From the NCBI GenBank assembly GCA_016930485.1, contig JAFGGP010000040.1, forward strand, positions 1-49,206: DNA of 49,206 nt. The letters are read 5' to 3'. The translations under genes and the position numbers were made by a program. Shown here piece by piece: positions 16,784 to 24,602 of this stretch (within the stretch, counting starts at the first letter, position 1; each line of letters opens with the position of its first letter). The notes beneath the pieces were generated by a model. It did no database searches. It saw only the letters and a list, made by a program, of their open reading frames with translations, and had not been told where the DNA came from. This stretch comes from Candidatus Omnitrophota bacterium (GTDB lineage: Bacteria > Omnitrophota > Gorgyraeia > JAFGGP01).

Positions 16784-18312
16784 TGAATCACGGGAATGCA
16801 GGTATTCTGTCCGGAATATTCAGAAGGATTGCAGGGGAGTGCGCCCTTATCTGTTTTTTTATTGCTACCTGCCTGATTCTTCCGTATCCCTGCCGCTCCG
16901 AAGAGGAGATTGCGGTGCCGAAGACCCCCCTGGTGCAGATCCCGGAAATACGCAAAAGGCTGCAGCAACCGGTTGCGGTGGATTTCCGGGACGTCGATCT
17001 CGTCAGCATCCTCAATTATCTCTCGGACGTAACCGGTGTTAACATCATCCCCTCTGCCAGCGTCATGAAGGAGAAGTACAAGGCCACGATCAAGGTCAAG
17101 GATATGCCGCTTGAGAATGTGCTGAAGTACCTGCTCTATGGTCAGGAACTGGATTACCGCGTTGAAGAGAATGCGGTATGGGTAGCCACCCCCGCGGAGA
17201 TCGAAAAGGAGGCCGTTGAGACGCGCATCTATTTTCTTAATATGGGTGTCGGCATGTTTACCGAATTTTCCGGGGGGGCGAGCGCCGAGGGATCGGCAGA
17301 GCTCGGCACCGGCGGCGGGGGCATCTCGAAGATATTGACCATAAAAGATATTCTTGAAGAGGCGGTCCCCTTTTCCGGAGAGAGCAAGATTGCACTTGAT
17401 GAACGCACCGGTGCGCTGATTATATCGAATACCCCCAAAAATCTGAAGATCATCGAGGATATTATGTATAACCTCGATATTACTCCGATACAGGTCCTGA
17501 TCGAGGCCCGTTTTGTGGAGGTGAAGATGACCCCGACGGAAGAAAAGGGCCTTGAGCTTAAGCTGAGCGATGACGGAGAAGGATGGGGGATTACTCAGCG
17601 CGAAACGCTTGGAAACATAACGCAGATTGACCCGGGAAGCGGTGTCAATTACAGCACCTTTAATAATGCATCGGAGGGATTTAATCTGACGTTGCGGGGG
17701 GTATTAACGCACCCGCAGTTCGAATTTTACCTCCATTCGCTAGAGACGGTAACCACCACTAAGACGCTTTCAGCGCCCAAGGTTTCGACCCTCAACAATC
17801 AGACAGCCACCATTCAGGTGGTCGACGAGTTTATCTATCCGACCAGATACGAGGTGACGCTGGTGCAGTTTGATAAAAACGGGGACGGAGATTTTGACGA
17901 TGCCGGCGAAACCGAGTTTGCGAACGTGCCAAAGGATTTTGTGACTAAGAACGTCGGCATCGTACTGCGGGTAATCCCCAATGTAGGAAACGACAGGGAG
18001 ACGATTACCCTGACCCTATCTCCTGAGGTGAGCGATTTTTCGGCGCTGAAGTCCTTTTCCGGGGATATCAGTCTTCCCGAATTTTCCACAAAGAGCATAT
18101 CGACAACGGTGGTCATGAATAGCGGAGAAACGGTGGTCTTGGGCGGTCTGATGGACGAGACAAATACCCAGACGGTCACCAAGGTGCCCCTTCTGGGCAA
18201 TATCCCGCTTTTAGGAAATCTTTTCAGGAAGGAAACAGAGTCGTCCCAGCGCCGCAATCTCTTGATATTTGTCACAGCGACGGTTATGGATGCAACAGGC
18301 ATCTCTTCATAA
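16783..18312 (+). CDS. gspD: Second outer-membrane secretin (GspD/PilQ)
   Basis: A 509-residue paralogue of the preceding secretin without the TPR part; its ATG overlaps that gene's TAA (TAATG). It has a signal peptide (CALICFFIATCLILPYPCRSEE), the same N domain (VAVDFRDVDLVSILNYLSDVTGVNIIP) and the same channel domain (APKVSTLNNQTATIQVVDEF; VVLGGLMDETNTQTVTKVP; QRRNLLIFVTATV). An EF-hand-like loop (DKNGDGDFDDAGE) occurs at about residue 362, aligned with the loop of the first copy. Two secretins in tandem may form a mixed ring or serve two machines. Confidence 0.92.
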   Translation: MNHGNAGILSGIFRRIAGECALICFFIATCLILPYPCRSEEEIAVPKTPLVQIPEIRKRLQQPVAVDFRDVDLVSILNYLSDVTGVNIIPSASVMKEKYKATIKVKDMPLENVLKYLLYGQELDYRVEENAVWVATPAEIEKEAVETRIYFLNMGVGMFTEFSGGASAEGSAELGTGGGGISKILTIKDILEEAVPFSGESKIALDERTGALIISNTPKNLKIIEDIMYNLDITPIQVLIEARFVEVKMTPTEEKGLELKLSDDGEGWGITQRETLGNITQIDPGSGVNYSTFNNASEGFNLTLRGVLTHPQFEFYLHSLETVTTTKTLSAPKVSTLNNQTATIQVVDEFIYPTRYEVTLVQFDKNGDGDFDDAGETEFANVPKDFVTKNVGIVLRVIPNVGNDRETITLTLSPEVSDFSALKSFSGDISLPEFSTKSISTTVVMNSGETVVLGGLMDETNTQTVTKVPLLGNIPLLGNLFRKETESSQRRNLLIFVTATVMDATGISS

Positions 18313-18355
18313 TGAGGATGGTCGATAGGGTGCAGTTTCACGGGACATACCACAC

Positions 18356-18634
18356 ATGAGCAATGCCATACGGACCAGATGGGTGCTATCCGGCTTGATC
18401 GGTATAGCAGTTTTCCTCGCCGCAACCATTGCCTGTGCCGCTGAGGAGAAGCAGCTCCAGAGGCCCGGAGAAATCCCCAGGGGTAACGTGCAGTTTTCAG
18501 CAAGCGGCGGCCTGCTTTATTTTTTTGATGAGGCAACAGGCATACTCTATCTGTACAACAGTTCAACGGGCCGTGCCTTAAGGAGATATAAGGTAACGGA
18601 GTTGGGGGTAGACCTTGAGAGGATGCGTGACTGA
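18356..18634 (+). CDS. Small exported protein of unknown function
   Basis: 92 residues with a clear signal peptide (WVLSGLIGIAVFLAATIACA|AEE). The mature part has two short beta-like repeats (GLLYFFDEATGILYLYNSSTGRALRRYKV), reminiscent of one beta-propeller blade but too short to form one alone. It follows the second secretin by 43 bases and is probably co-transcribed with it. I do not recognise the family; a small periplasmic helper of the secretin is possible but only inferred. Confidence 0.65.
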   Translation: MSNAIRTRWVLSGLIGIAVFLAATIACAAEEKQLQRPGEIPRGNVQFSASGGLLYFFDEATGILYLYNSSTGRALRRYKVTELGVDLERMRD

Positions 18635-18674
18635 TTTTTCTTGAGCGCAGGCAGAAAGAGCGGTGCCGAAAAGA

Positions 18675-18752
18675 TTGACATAACTATCAAAGAATGATAA
18701 GGTAATAGACAATTATCTCCCGATCTCCTTGGCGTCTGTGGCGTCAAGGATT
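18675..18752 (+). promoter_or_regulatory. Weak promoter candidate and short repeat relic before the DUF151 gene
   Basis: TTGACA (18675-18680) is followed 17 bases later by a poor -10 (TAAGGT, 18698-18703). Downstream, TTGGCGTC-TGTGGCGTC words at about 18729-18745 look like another two-unit relic of the short tandem repeats seen elsewhere in this window. Confidence 0.3.
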
Positions 18753-18787
18753 TCCTTTTATGTCGTTCGTGTAAAAGGGGTGCGCCG

Positions 18788-19198
18788 TTGGTCCAGATGG
18801 AGTTAAATAAAATCAGAATTGATGAGCGCCGGGGCGAGCAGGTGATTGTTCTGAAGGAAAAGGACGGGTCGCGGCTTTTGCCCATCGTCATCGGCATCAT
18901 GGAGGTTACGGCGATTAAGATGAAGCTCAGCGGCCTTGAACCACCGCGGCCAATGACCCATGATCTTCTCTGTGCTACGATTCAGCATCTCGGGGCAACC
19001 GTAGAAAAGGTTGTTATTACCAAACTCGAAAATAACACGTTCTTTGCGACATTAGTGTTACGTAATGGGGATAACGGGACGGTCGAGGTGGATGCGCGCC
19101 CAAGTGATTCCATTGCCTTGGCGCTGAGGGCATCCGCGCCTATCTTTGTCGAAGAAGAGGTTTTGGAACAGGTGATTTCCAGTTTCGGCGATTTTTAA
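18788..19198 (+). CDS. DUF151 / bifunctional-nuclease-like protein
   Basis: 136 residues covering one DUF151 (BFN) domain: VIVLKEKDGSRLLPIVIGIMEVTAIKM, RPMTHDLLCATIQHLGATVEKVVI, and the family signature DARPSDSIALALRASAPIFV. Plant BFN1 members were reported to have nuclease activity; the bacterial role is not settled. The TTG start gives the family-typical MV-beginning (MVQMELNKI) and has AAGGGG about eight bases upstream; ATG 18797 is the alternative. It is probably not part of the secretion machine despite its position. Confidence 0.85.
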   Translation: MVQMELNKIRIDERRGEQVIVLKEKDGSRLLPIVIGIMEVTAIKMKLSGLEPPRPMTHDLLCATIQHLGATVEKVVITKLENNTFFATLVLRNGDNGTVEVDARPSDSIALALRASAPIFVEEEVLEQVISSFGDF

Positions 19199-19305
19199 CG
19201 CGCACTAACCGAAAGATTATGCAAGTGTTTATTAAGAAGACCCCGTTAAAAAAAAAGAGAAATGTTACCTTACACGAAAGTGATACTGTAGACGTCGCGA
19301 CATGT

Positions 19306-19704
19306 ATGCACATCAGAATGCGGAGACGGTCTCAAACGGGGTTTACCATACTGGAATTTACGATCTGTTTTTTTATAGCGTTAATCTTCTTCTGTTTCAT
19401 TCTCATGCACCTCGAATCGACCCTCAAAACAACGCGCGAATCTGCCCTGAAACAAGAGCTGGGTACCCTGCGTAAATGCGTAAAGGTGTGGTATGTCTTT
19501 AATGACGGCTATCCACGCGATCTGCGCGAGCTGTTTGCCGGGCGCATGTTCGGTTCCTCAGAGCCCTCATTCAATCCGGAACTTTTGACGTCGATTGCTC
19601 AGGACGAATACGGTTATCCGGTCGACCCCTTCAGAAATCGGTATATGTACGACCCGATGACAGGCAAGGTCTCATCGACTACGCCGGGACAGGAATTTCT
19701 ATAG
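19306..19704 (+). CDS. GspG-like prepilin
   Basis: A type IV prepilin-like protein: MHIRMRRRSQTG|FTILEFTICFFIALIFFCF has the basic leader, Gly at -1, Phe at +1 and Glu at +5, then the hydrophobic helix. The C-terminal part carries GspG-like features (LGTLRKCVKVWYVFNDGYPRDLREL; YGYPVDPFRNRYMYDPMTGKV), the latter matching the D-P-W/F-G-N region of major pseudopilins. The ORF track starts at 19219, which would give a 41-residue leader; ATG 19306 gives a normal 12-residue leader, though no ribosome-binding site is seen before either. The cysteine-containing helix with several Phe residues is unusual. Confidence 0.75.
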   Translation: MHIRMRRRSQTGFTILEFTICFFIALIFFCFILMHLESTLKTTRESALKQELGTLRKCVKVWYVFNDGYPRDLRELFAGRMFGSSEPSFNPELLTSIAQDEYGYPVDPFRNRYMYDPMTGKVSSTTPGQEFL

Positions 19705-19715
19705 GCGATTTTCCG

Positions 19716-21131
19716 ATGCATTTCTTGAAGAAGGTACATCTTTACTTTTCCGGTGTCTCTAAGGAAGGGAAACGTTTTTACGCCTTTGCTCAGAGACTGT
19801 ATGCCAATCCTGTTCTGGTCATTACGGTGAGTTTCTTGACCGCGATCGGCATCGGGACAATATTGCTCCTTTTACCCTGTGCGACGCAGGCGGAGGAGGG
19901 CATCTCTTTTGTCGACGCGCTCTTTACCGCAACCTCGGCTACCTGCGTTACCGGTTTAATTGTCAAGGACACAGGCAGCGATTTCACCCTTTTTGGTCAG
20001 CTGGTTATCCTTTTTCTCATTCAGATCGGCGGCCTGGGTATTATGACACTGTCCTCGTTTTTTTTGATCAGCTTCGGGAGACGGTTGAGTATCGCACAGC
20101 AGATTGTGGTAAAGGATTCACTGGATCTCGAATCGTTGCGTATTACCCGTCAGGCGGTCAGATTTGTTGTGCTGACAACGGTGATTATCGAGTGTATCGG
20201 GGCTATTATGCTTTTTATAAGCTGGCCTCTGACGGTCGGCGGATCCCTGCACAGATGGTATATCTCTTTCTTTCATTCTATCTCTGCATTTTGTAATGCG
20301 GGTTTTTCTCTTTTTTCAACGAGTCTCGTTGCCTATCAGAGAAACTATGCCGTTACCTTAACCGTTGCGGGATTGATTATCGTCGGGGGTATCGGCTACT
20401 TTGTGCTTGTCGACGCCGGCAGACGTTTGGATGACTGTTTCAAAAAAACCGAGAGAAAAAAACGGTTTTCTCTCCACAGCAAATTAGTGGCGATGTTTAC
20501 GGTTATACTCATCGTAGGGGGGATGCTGGGATATCTTTTGTTCGAAAGGCAGGCGTCACTCGCTCCTTATCCGCCCTCCGAACGGATTCTTATCGCCTTT
20601 TTTCAATCGGTAACACCCCGTACGGCAGGTTTTGCAACGGTCGATATAAGCACATTACAGAAAAGCACCCTGCAGCTACTGATATTTCTGATGGTTATCG
20701 GAGGCGCGCCGGGGTCGACTGCCGGAGGTATTAAAGTGACGGTATTCGCCCTTCTTGCTCTTGCGCTATGGGCAAGGCTGCGCGGGAGGCGGGAGATTGT
20801 TATTGCAGAGAGAACCATCCCCGGCGACCTTATTGACCGGGCCGTGGTTATTACGATGATAGTCCTGTCGGTTATGTTTCTTTCCAGTCTGCTGGTAAAC
20901 TGGATAGAGGACTTTGCCTTTGAAGAGGTTCTTTTTGAGGTGGTCTCTGCCCTGGGCACGGTAGGACTCAGTTGCGGGATTACCATGAAACTGTCCGCAC
21001 TGTCACGGCTTATCATTACAGGGACCATGTTTTTCGGAAGAATCGGGCCTCTGGTCCTCAGTATTATTATTGCCAAGAATGTCAGGGAGGCGAAGATCCG
21101 TTATCCCGAAGAACGGGTGATGCTGGGATAA
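19716..21131 (+). CDS. ktrB: KtrB/TrkH-type potassium uptake channel subunit
   Basis: 471-residue polytopic membrane protein that moves K+ (usually with Na+) into the cell. It begins with a hydrophobic M1 helix (VLVITVSFLTAIGIGTILLLLP) and the first pore loop TATSATCVTGL, whose CVTGL filter is typical of KtrB, followed by FGQLVILFLIQIGGLGIMTL. Further pore loops are visible at SAFCNAGFSLF, TPRTAGFATVD and LGTVGLSCGIT, giving the expected four M1-P-M2 repeats. Its regulatory partner KtrA is the next gene, 124 bases downstream across a hairpin repeat. Confidence 0.93.
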   Translation: MHFLKKVHLYFSGVSKEGKRFYAFAQRLYANPVLVITVSFLTAIGIGTILLLLPCATQAEEGISFVDALFTATSATCVTGLIVKDTGSDFTLFGQLVILFLIQIGGLGIMTLSSFFLISFGRRLSIAQQIVVKDSLDLESLRITRQAVRFVVLTTVIIECIGAIMLFISWPLTVGGSLHRWYISFFHSISAFCNAGFSLFSTSLVAYQRNYAVTLTVAGLIIVGGIGYFVLVDAGRRLDDCFKKTERKKRFSLHSKLVAMFTVILIVGGMLGYLLFERQASLAPYPPSERILIAFFQSVTPRTAGFATVDISTLQKSTLQLLIFLMVIGGAPGSTAGGIKVTVFALLALALWARLRGRREIVIAERTIPGDLIDRAVVITMIVLSVMFLSSLLVNWIEDFAFEEVLFEVVSALGTVGLSCGITMKLSALSRLIITGTMFFGRIGPLVLSIIIAKNVREAKIRYPEERVMLG

Positions 21132-21138
21132 CATATGA

Positions 21139-21225
21139 GACTATAGACCGAAGACCATAGACCAAAGACCTTTTTCATCCGCCAGAGGCGGATGGTCTAT
21201 AGTCTCTGGTCAATTGTCTATGGTC
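21139..21225. repeat. Inverted repeat of 7-nt units with a nested hairpin
   Basis: Left arm: GACTATA, GACCGAA, GACCATA, GACCAAA, GACC (21139-21170). Right arm: GGTC, TATAGTC, TCTGGTC, AATTGTC, TATGGTC (21194-21225). Each arm is 32 nt and the two are largely complementary. The 23-nt centre itself contains a perfect 8-bp hairpin, CATCCGCC-AGA-GGCGGATG (21176-21194). It lies between ktrB and ktrA and ends 30 bases before ktrA. Confidence 0.85.
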
Positions 21226-21255
21226 TGAAAAAAGAAGTTACGATCGGAGGTTATT

Positions 21256-21942
21256 ATGCGACAATTTGCTGTTATCGGATTGGGACGATTTGGCTTTAAG
21301 GTGGCAGAGACGCTCTCGGAATTAGGCGCAGAGGTCCTGGCGATTGATATGGATGCGAATCTTGTGCAGAAGGCAAAGGAGGGTGTTACGCACGCAGTGC
21401 AGCTCGACTCTACCGATGAAGAGGCGCTCAAGGCGTGCGGGATAGAATCGATTGATGCCGCTATCGTCGCAATCGGAGAAGATATACAATCGAATATTCT
21501 TACTTCTGCACTTCTGAAGAAGCTGGGGGTAAAGGAAATAGTGGCGCGTGCTAATACCGAACTGCACAAAGAAATTTTGAAGACGGTCGGAGTGACAAAA
21601 ATTGTCATACCGGAAGAGGATATGGGTGTCCGGGTTGCCAAAAGCATCTTTTCTCCCCAGATTCTCGAACATATCGAGCTTTCCGAAGGGCATGCCCTTG
21701 TTGAGATCGAGGCACACGAGGACTTTCTGGGGAAAACACTGGGAGACCTTGACCTGCGCAAAAAGTACAAGGTGAACGTCATCGCCATAAAGAAGCCAAA
21801 ACCAGGCAGGGGCGGGGAGAACGAGACCACAGAGTATGAGATTCACGATATCCCGTCTTCCTGGAGCCGAATTCAGCAGGGTGACGTGCTGGTTGTCGTG
21901 GGGACTGAGGAGGACATTGAAAAATTACGGAAGGAACAGTAA
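21256..21942 (+). CDS. ktrA: KtrA/TrkA-type potassium uptake regulator
   Basis: 228-residue cytoplasmic RCK protein that gates the KtrB channel in response to nucleotide. Residues 1-130 are the Rossmann RCK_N domain, with the motif VIGLGRFGFKVAETL and the acidic end of beta2 (AIDMDANLV). Residues ~135-225 are the RCK_C domain (GHALVEIEAHEDFLGKTLGDLDL), including a GDVLVVVGTEEDIEKL ending typical of the family. ATG is preceded by a good CGGAGG ribosome-binding site. Confidence 0.93.
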   Translation: MRQFAVIGLGRFGFKVAETLSELGAEVLAIDMDANLVQKAKEGVTHAVQLDSTDEEALKACGIESIDAAIVAIGEDIQSNILTSALLKKLGVKEIVARANTELHKEILKTVGVTKIVIPEEDMGVRVAKSIFSPQILEHIELSEGHALVEIEAHEDFLGKTLGDLDLRKKYKVNVIAIKKPKPGRGGENETTEYEIHDIPSSWSRIQQGDVLVVVGTEEDIEKLRKEQ

Positions 21943-22599
21943 ATGCGCCGCTGGTCTTCCGGACATAACGCGGCCGTCTTTATCGGATTAGCCTGCCTGG
22001 CTGGTCTCGGTTTGTACGAGCTGAGTTTTACAAACTATGTGCATTTTGTGACGCCGGTTGCCTTTGATCGGACGGTGTCTTCCGGCGCTCTGCCGATACG
22101 GTTTGATGAGATGGGTGATGGGTACTTTGGCGCCCCCCGTGTCGGCGGAAGGAAGCATCGCGGGATCGACCTTGCTGCCGCGGTAGGGACACCGGTGCGG
22201 GCGGTATGGAGCGGCCGGGTGATTAAGGCTATGGACGAAGGAAAGTACGGAGAGCACGTACGCATCCAGCATGCTAACGGATTAGTCAGTATCTATGCGC
22301 ATTTGTCCCGGATGCATGTTGCGACAGGCAGGCGGGTCCGTCAGGGGGCCGTTATCGGCGAGGTCGGGAAGACCGGCAACGCGGCATACGATACCATGGT
22401 ATCCCATCTCCACTTTGAGCTGGTTCGCGGAGACCGTCGTCTCAACCCTACCTCGTATGTCGAAGAGGGTATTTCTGAAGAGGGAACCGCGTTTCTCAGG
22501 ACGGTAGTCCGCCGGTATGTCGCCGATGCCGGGACGGCCCTTCTCGCATTTGCTGTTCGAGGAAGACCATGCACCGCGGAGGTGCAGTGTGAAGAGTAG
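21943..22599 (+). CDS. Membrane-anchored M23 (LytM-type) peptidase
   Basis: 218 residues; starts directly after the ktrA stop (TAA-ATG). One N-terminal membrane segment (AAVFIGLACLAGLGLYEL) and then an M23 domain with both zinc/catalytic motifs: HRGIDLAAAVGTPVRAVWSG (H-x3-D) and HLHFELVRG (H-x-H), plus G-x-V-I-G-x-V-G-x-T-G before them. All metal ligands are present, so it is probably an active peptidoglycan endopeptidase facing the periplasm. It has no long coiled coil of the EnvC type. Its pairing with potassium uptake is odd and may only be operon packing. Confidence 0.88.
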   Translation: MRRWSSGHNAAVFIGLACLAGLGLYELSFTNYVHFVTPVAFDRTVSSGALPIRFDEMGDGYFGAPRVGGRKHRGIDLAAAVGTPVRAVWSGRVIKAMDEGKYGEHVRIQHANGLVSIYAHLSRMHVATGRRVRQGAVIGEVGKTGNAAYDTMVSHLHFELVRGDRRLNPTSYVEEGISEEGTAFLRTVVRRYVADAGTALLAFAVRGRPCTAEVQCEE

Positions 22600-23719
22600 G
22601 AATTTCGACGAGACGCAGACGTTATTACAAAACGCGCTACAGCGGGAACTAAAGGGGTTTTCGCTCGCCGGTTATATTCAGAAGGTTGCAGACGGGGACG
22701 ACCTGTCGGTTGATGACGCGGTATCCGCCATGAAGATTCTTATGTCGGGAGAGGCCCGGGAGAGCGAGATGCGGGATCTGCTCGTGTCGCTCCACAAAAA
22801 AGGGGAGACGGTTGAAGAAATTACGAGTTTTGCCTTTACCATGCGTGCGTATGCCGATTCGATCGCTGAAATTAAAAAGACCGGGATGAGCGATTTTGCA
22901 GATACCTGCGGGACCGGTGGCAAGGCACAAGAGGGGCTGACTATCGAGACATTTAACGTTTCGACGGCATCGGCCTTTATCCTTGCCGGGGCAGGGGTCA
23001 GGGTGGCAAAACACGGAAACCGGTCAATCACCTCTGGCTGTGGGAGCGCGGATGTGCTGGAGTGTTTTGGTGTGAGGATCGATATGCCGCTTCCCAAGGT
23101 CTTCCGGTGCATCCAGGAGGTCGGGATCGGTTTTATTTTTGCACCGCTCGTTCACCGCGCTACCCGTTTTGTTCAACCCATCAGAAAGACCATACCGCAC
23201 CCCACGATTTTTAACATCCTGGGGCCGTTAAGCAACCCCTTTTATCCCTCGTATCAACTGATGGGGATTTATCATCCCGGACTGACCGAGATTATTGCCG
23301 GGGCACTGCGATTGTTGGGGGCCAGGCGGGCCCTTGTGGTCCACGGGTTTAATGCCGATCTGAGCGGCGGTATGGATGAGGTATCGCTCTGCGGACCGAC
23401 CAGGATATCGCAGTTGACCGAAGGGGCGGGTATCACGACATACGAAGTAACACCCGGCTCACTTGGTTTGTCCGCCGCAGATCCTGCTGATTTGAAGGGA
23501 GCGGGAAAAGAAGAGAACGCCCGCATTATACGGGATATCCTGTCAGGCCGTGAAACAGGACCGAGACGACATCTCCTTATTCTTAATGCAGCGGCAGCAT
23601 TGGTTGCCTGCGGAAAGGCTGCCGATCTCGCTGGCGGGATGCAACTTGCCGAACACAGCGTCGACTCAGGAAGTGCGCAGGCAAGACTTGAGGCACTTAT
23701 CACTTTTTCCAGTAGATAA
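22589..23719 (+). CDS. trpD: Anthranilate phosphoribosyltransferase TrpD (orphan)
   Basis: TrpD joins anthranilate and PRPP to make phosphoribosyl-anthranilate in tryptophan synthesis. The key motifs are present: DTCGTGGKAQEGLTIETFNVST (PRPP site), VAKHGNRSITSGCGSADVLE, FAPLVHRATRFVQPIRKT and FNILGPLSNPF. The ORF track starts at 22517 inside the M23 gene; GTG 22589 has GGAGG six bases upstream and overlaps that gene's stop by 11 bases, giving 376 residues, a little longer than usual (~340). No other trp gene is nearby. A TrpD-like enzyme with another substrate cannot be excluded from sequence alone. Confidence 0.88.
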   Translation: MKSRNFDETQTLLQNALQRELKGFSLAGYIQKVADGDDLSVDDAVSAMKILMSGEARESEMRDLLVSLHKKGETVEEITSFAFTMRAYADSIAEIKKTGMSDFADTCGTGGKAQEGLTIETFNVSTASAFILAGAGVRVAKHGNRSITSGCGSADVLECFGVRIDMPLPKVFRCIQEVGIGFIFAPLVHRATRFVQPIRKTIPHPTIFNILGPLSNPFYPSYQLMGIYHPGLTEIIAGALRLLGARRALVVHGFNADLSGGMDEVSLCGPTRISQLTEGAGITTYEVTPGSLGLSAADPADLKGAGKEENARIIRDILSGRETGPRRHLLILNAAAALVACGKAADLAGGMQLAEHSVDSGSAQARLEALITFSSR

Positions 23720-23753
23720 GGGGCGAAGGGTCGAGGGCGATACGTGAATGATA

Positions 23754-23867
23754 AGCTATCAGCCTTCAGCCGCTGTCTGCCACACCCGCCACGTAGCTTG
23801 GTGAGGTTTCGCTGCGTGGCAAGATTTCGCCTTTGGCGGAAAAGCCGATCGCCGCTAGCTGATAGCT
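23754..23867. repeat. Nested inverted repeat with AGCnnnC heptamer arms
   Basis: Left arm heptamers AGCTATC, AGCCTTC, AGCCGCT (23754-23774); right arm GCTAGCT, GATAGCT (23854-23867). The interior has GCCACGTAGC (23788-23797) pairing with GCTGCGTGGC (23811-23820) and a TTCGCC-TTT-GGCGGAA hairpin (about 23826-23840). The right arm ends three bases before the thermonuclease ATG. The 23720-23753 stretch shows nothing else. Confidence 0.7.
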
Positions 23868-23870
23868 CTC

Positions 23871-24416
23871 ATGGTGATACAGAAAAGAAAAAAGAAGACG
23901 TCATTCAAAAAGGCTACGCCATGGATCCTTACCGGCGTAGCCTTTGTATGTATTGTTATCCGCCTGGCTCATCAGGGGCCTGTGCCTGCCGGAAGGTCTT
24001 TGGAGCCATTTCCGGACGAGGCGGTAGTCGTGCGGGTGATCGATGGGGATACGGTTATTCTCGGGACTAACCAGCACGTGCGGTATCTGGGGATCGATAC
24101 GCCCGAGATCAGAAAAAAGATCAGGGGTGTCTGGGAATATGCGCCCGAGCCCTATGGAGAAGCGGCAAAGGCCGCGAATGTTGCGCTGGTAGAAGGCAGG
24201 CGGGTGCAACTTGAATACGACAGGGAGCGGCTCGATAAATATGGAAGGATACTCGCGTATGTGCGGCTTGAGGACGGCACTCTGGTAAACGGGGAACTTG
24301 TCAGGGCCGGTCTTGCCCGGGTACTCATTATTCCGCCGAATGACCGTTACAGCGGTCTTTTCTATCAATTTGAGCGCGAGGCAAGGGAAGAAAAAAAGGG
24401 GATTTGGGCAAAATAG
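23871..24416 (+). CDS. Membrane-anchored staphylococcal-nuclease-like (SNase) protein
   Basis: 181 residues. A basic N-terminus and one hydrophobic helix (TPWILTGVAFVCIVIRLAH) anchor or export it. The rest is an SNase domain: VVVRVIDGDTVIL, VRYLGIDTPEIRKK (catalytic Arg, Asp and Glu in the R-x3-I-D-T-P-E pattern) and DKYGRILAYVRLEDGTLVNGELVRAGLA (second Arg). The family cleaves DNA and RNA using Ca2+. All active-site positions I can recognise are kept, so it is probably active outside the cytoplasm. The ATG directly follows the right arm of a repeat, and no ribosome-binding site is apparent. Confidence 0.88.
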   Translation: MVIQKRKKKTSFKKATPWILTGVAFVCIVIRLAHQGPVPAGRSLEPFPDEAVVVRVIDGDTVILGTNQHVRYLGIDTPEIRKKIRGVWEYAPEPYGEAAKAANVALVEGRRVQLEYDRERLDKYGRILAYVRLEDGTLVNGELVRAGLARVLIIPPNDRYSGLFYQFEREAREEKKGIWAK

Positions 24417-24445
24417 AAAAAGCAATTATTTAATCATAAATTAGT

Positions 24446-24479
24446 AAATTATATCAAAATTAATCAAATTATATCAAAA
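24446..24479. promoter_or_regulatory. Two 14-bp direct repeats 20 bp apart in an AT-rich region
   Basis: AAATTATATCAAAA occurs at 24446-24459 and again at 24466-24479. The 20-base spacing is close to two helical turns, as expected for a protein binding two sites on the same DNA face. They lie about 100 bases upstream of the likely promoter of the riboswitch-controlled operon. Confidence 0.4.
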
Positions 24480-24546
24480 ATATACATTCAGATTTCTTGT
24501 TTTTTAGTAAAAAAGTGTAAAAGTGCCATTTTATCATGGGTGCAAT

Positions 24547-24575
24547 TTGCATTAGTGTAGACTGTGTGCTAAACT
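24547..24575 (+). promoter_or_regulatory. Weak promoter candidate for the riboswitch operon
   Basis: TTGCAT (24547-24552) and TAAACT (24570-24575) are 17 bases apart, which would start transcription near 24582, about 20 bases before the aptamer. Both boxes are poor matches; an activator or alternative sigma factor may be used. Confidence 0.35.
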
Positions 24576-24602
24576 TTTAAATAAGAAGAAGATAAACAGA
24601 AT

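Noticed and set aside
20603-21076. Large minus-strand ORFs (also at 29652-30395, 31665-32135, 40554-41174, 41923-42504)
   Set aside because: All lie antisense to strongly supported genes, lack family motifs and have no own ribosome-binding sites; they are shadows.
22589-23719. Thymidine/pyrimidine phosphorylase instead of TrpD
   Set aside because: The GTGG...NVST and KHGNR...GSADVLE motifs and overall length fit TrpD better, and no C-terminal phosphorylase domain is present.
23744-24070. 108-residue ORF before the thermonuclease
   Set aside because: It runs through the repeat element and then the thermonuclease gene in another frame.
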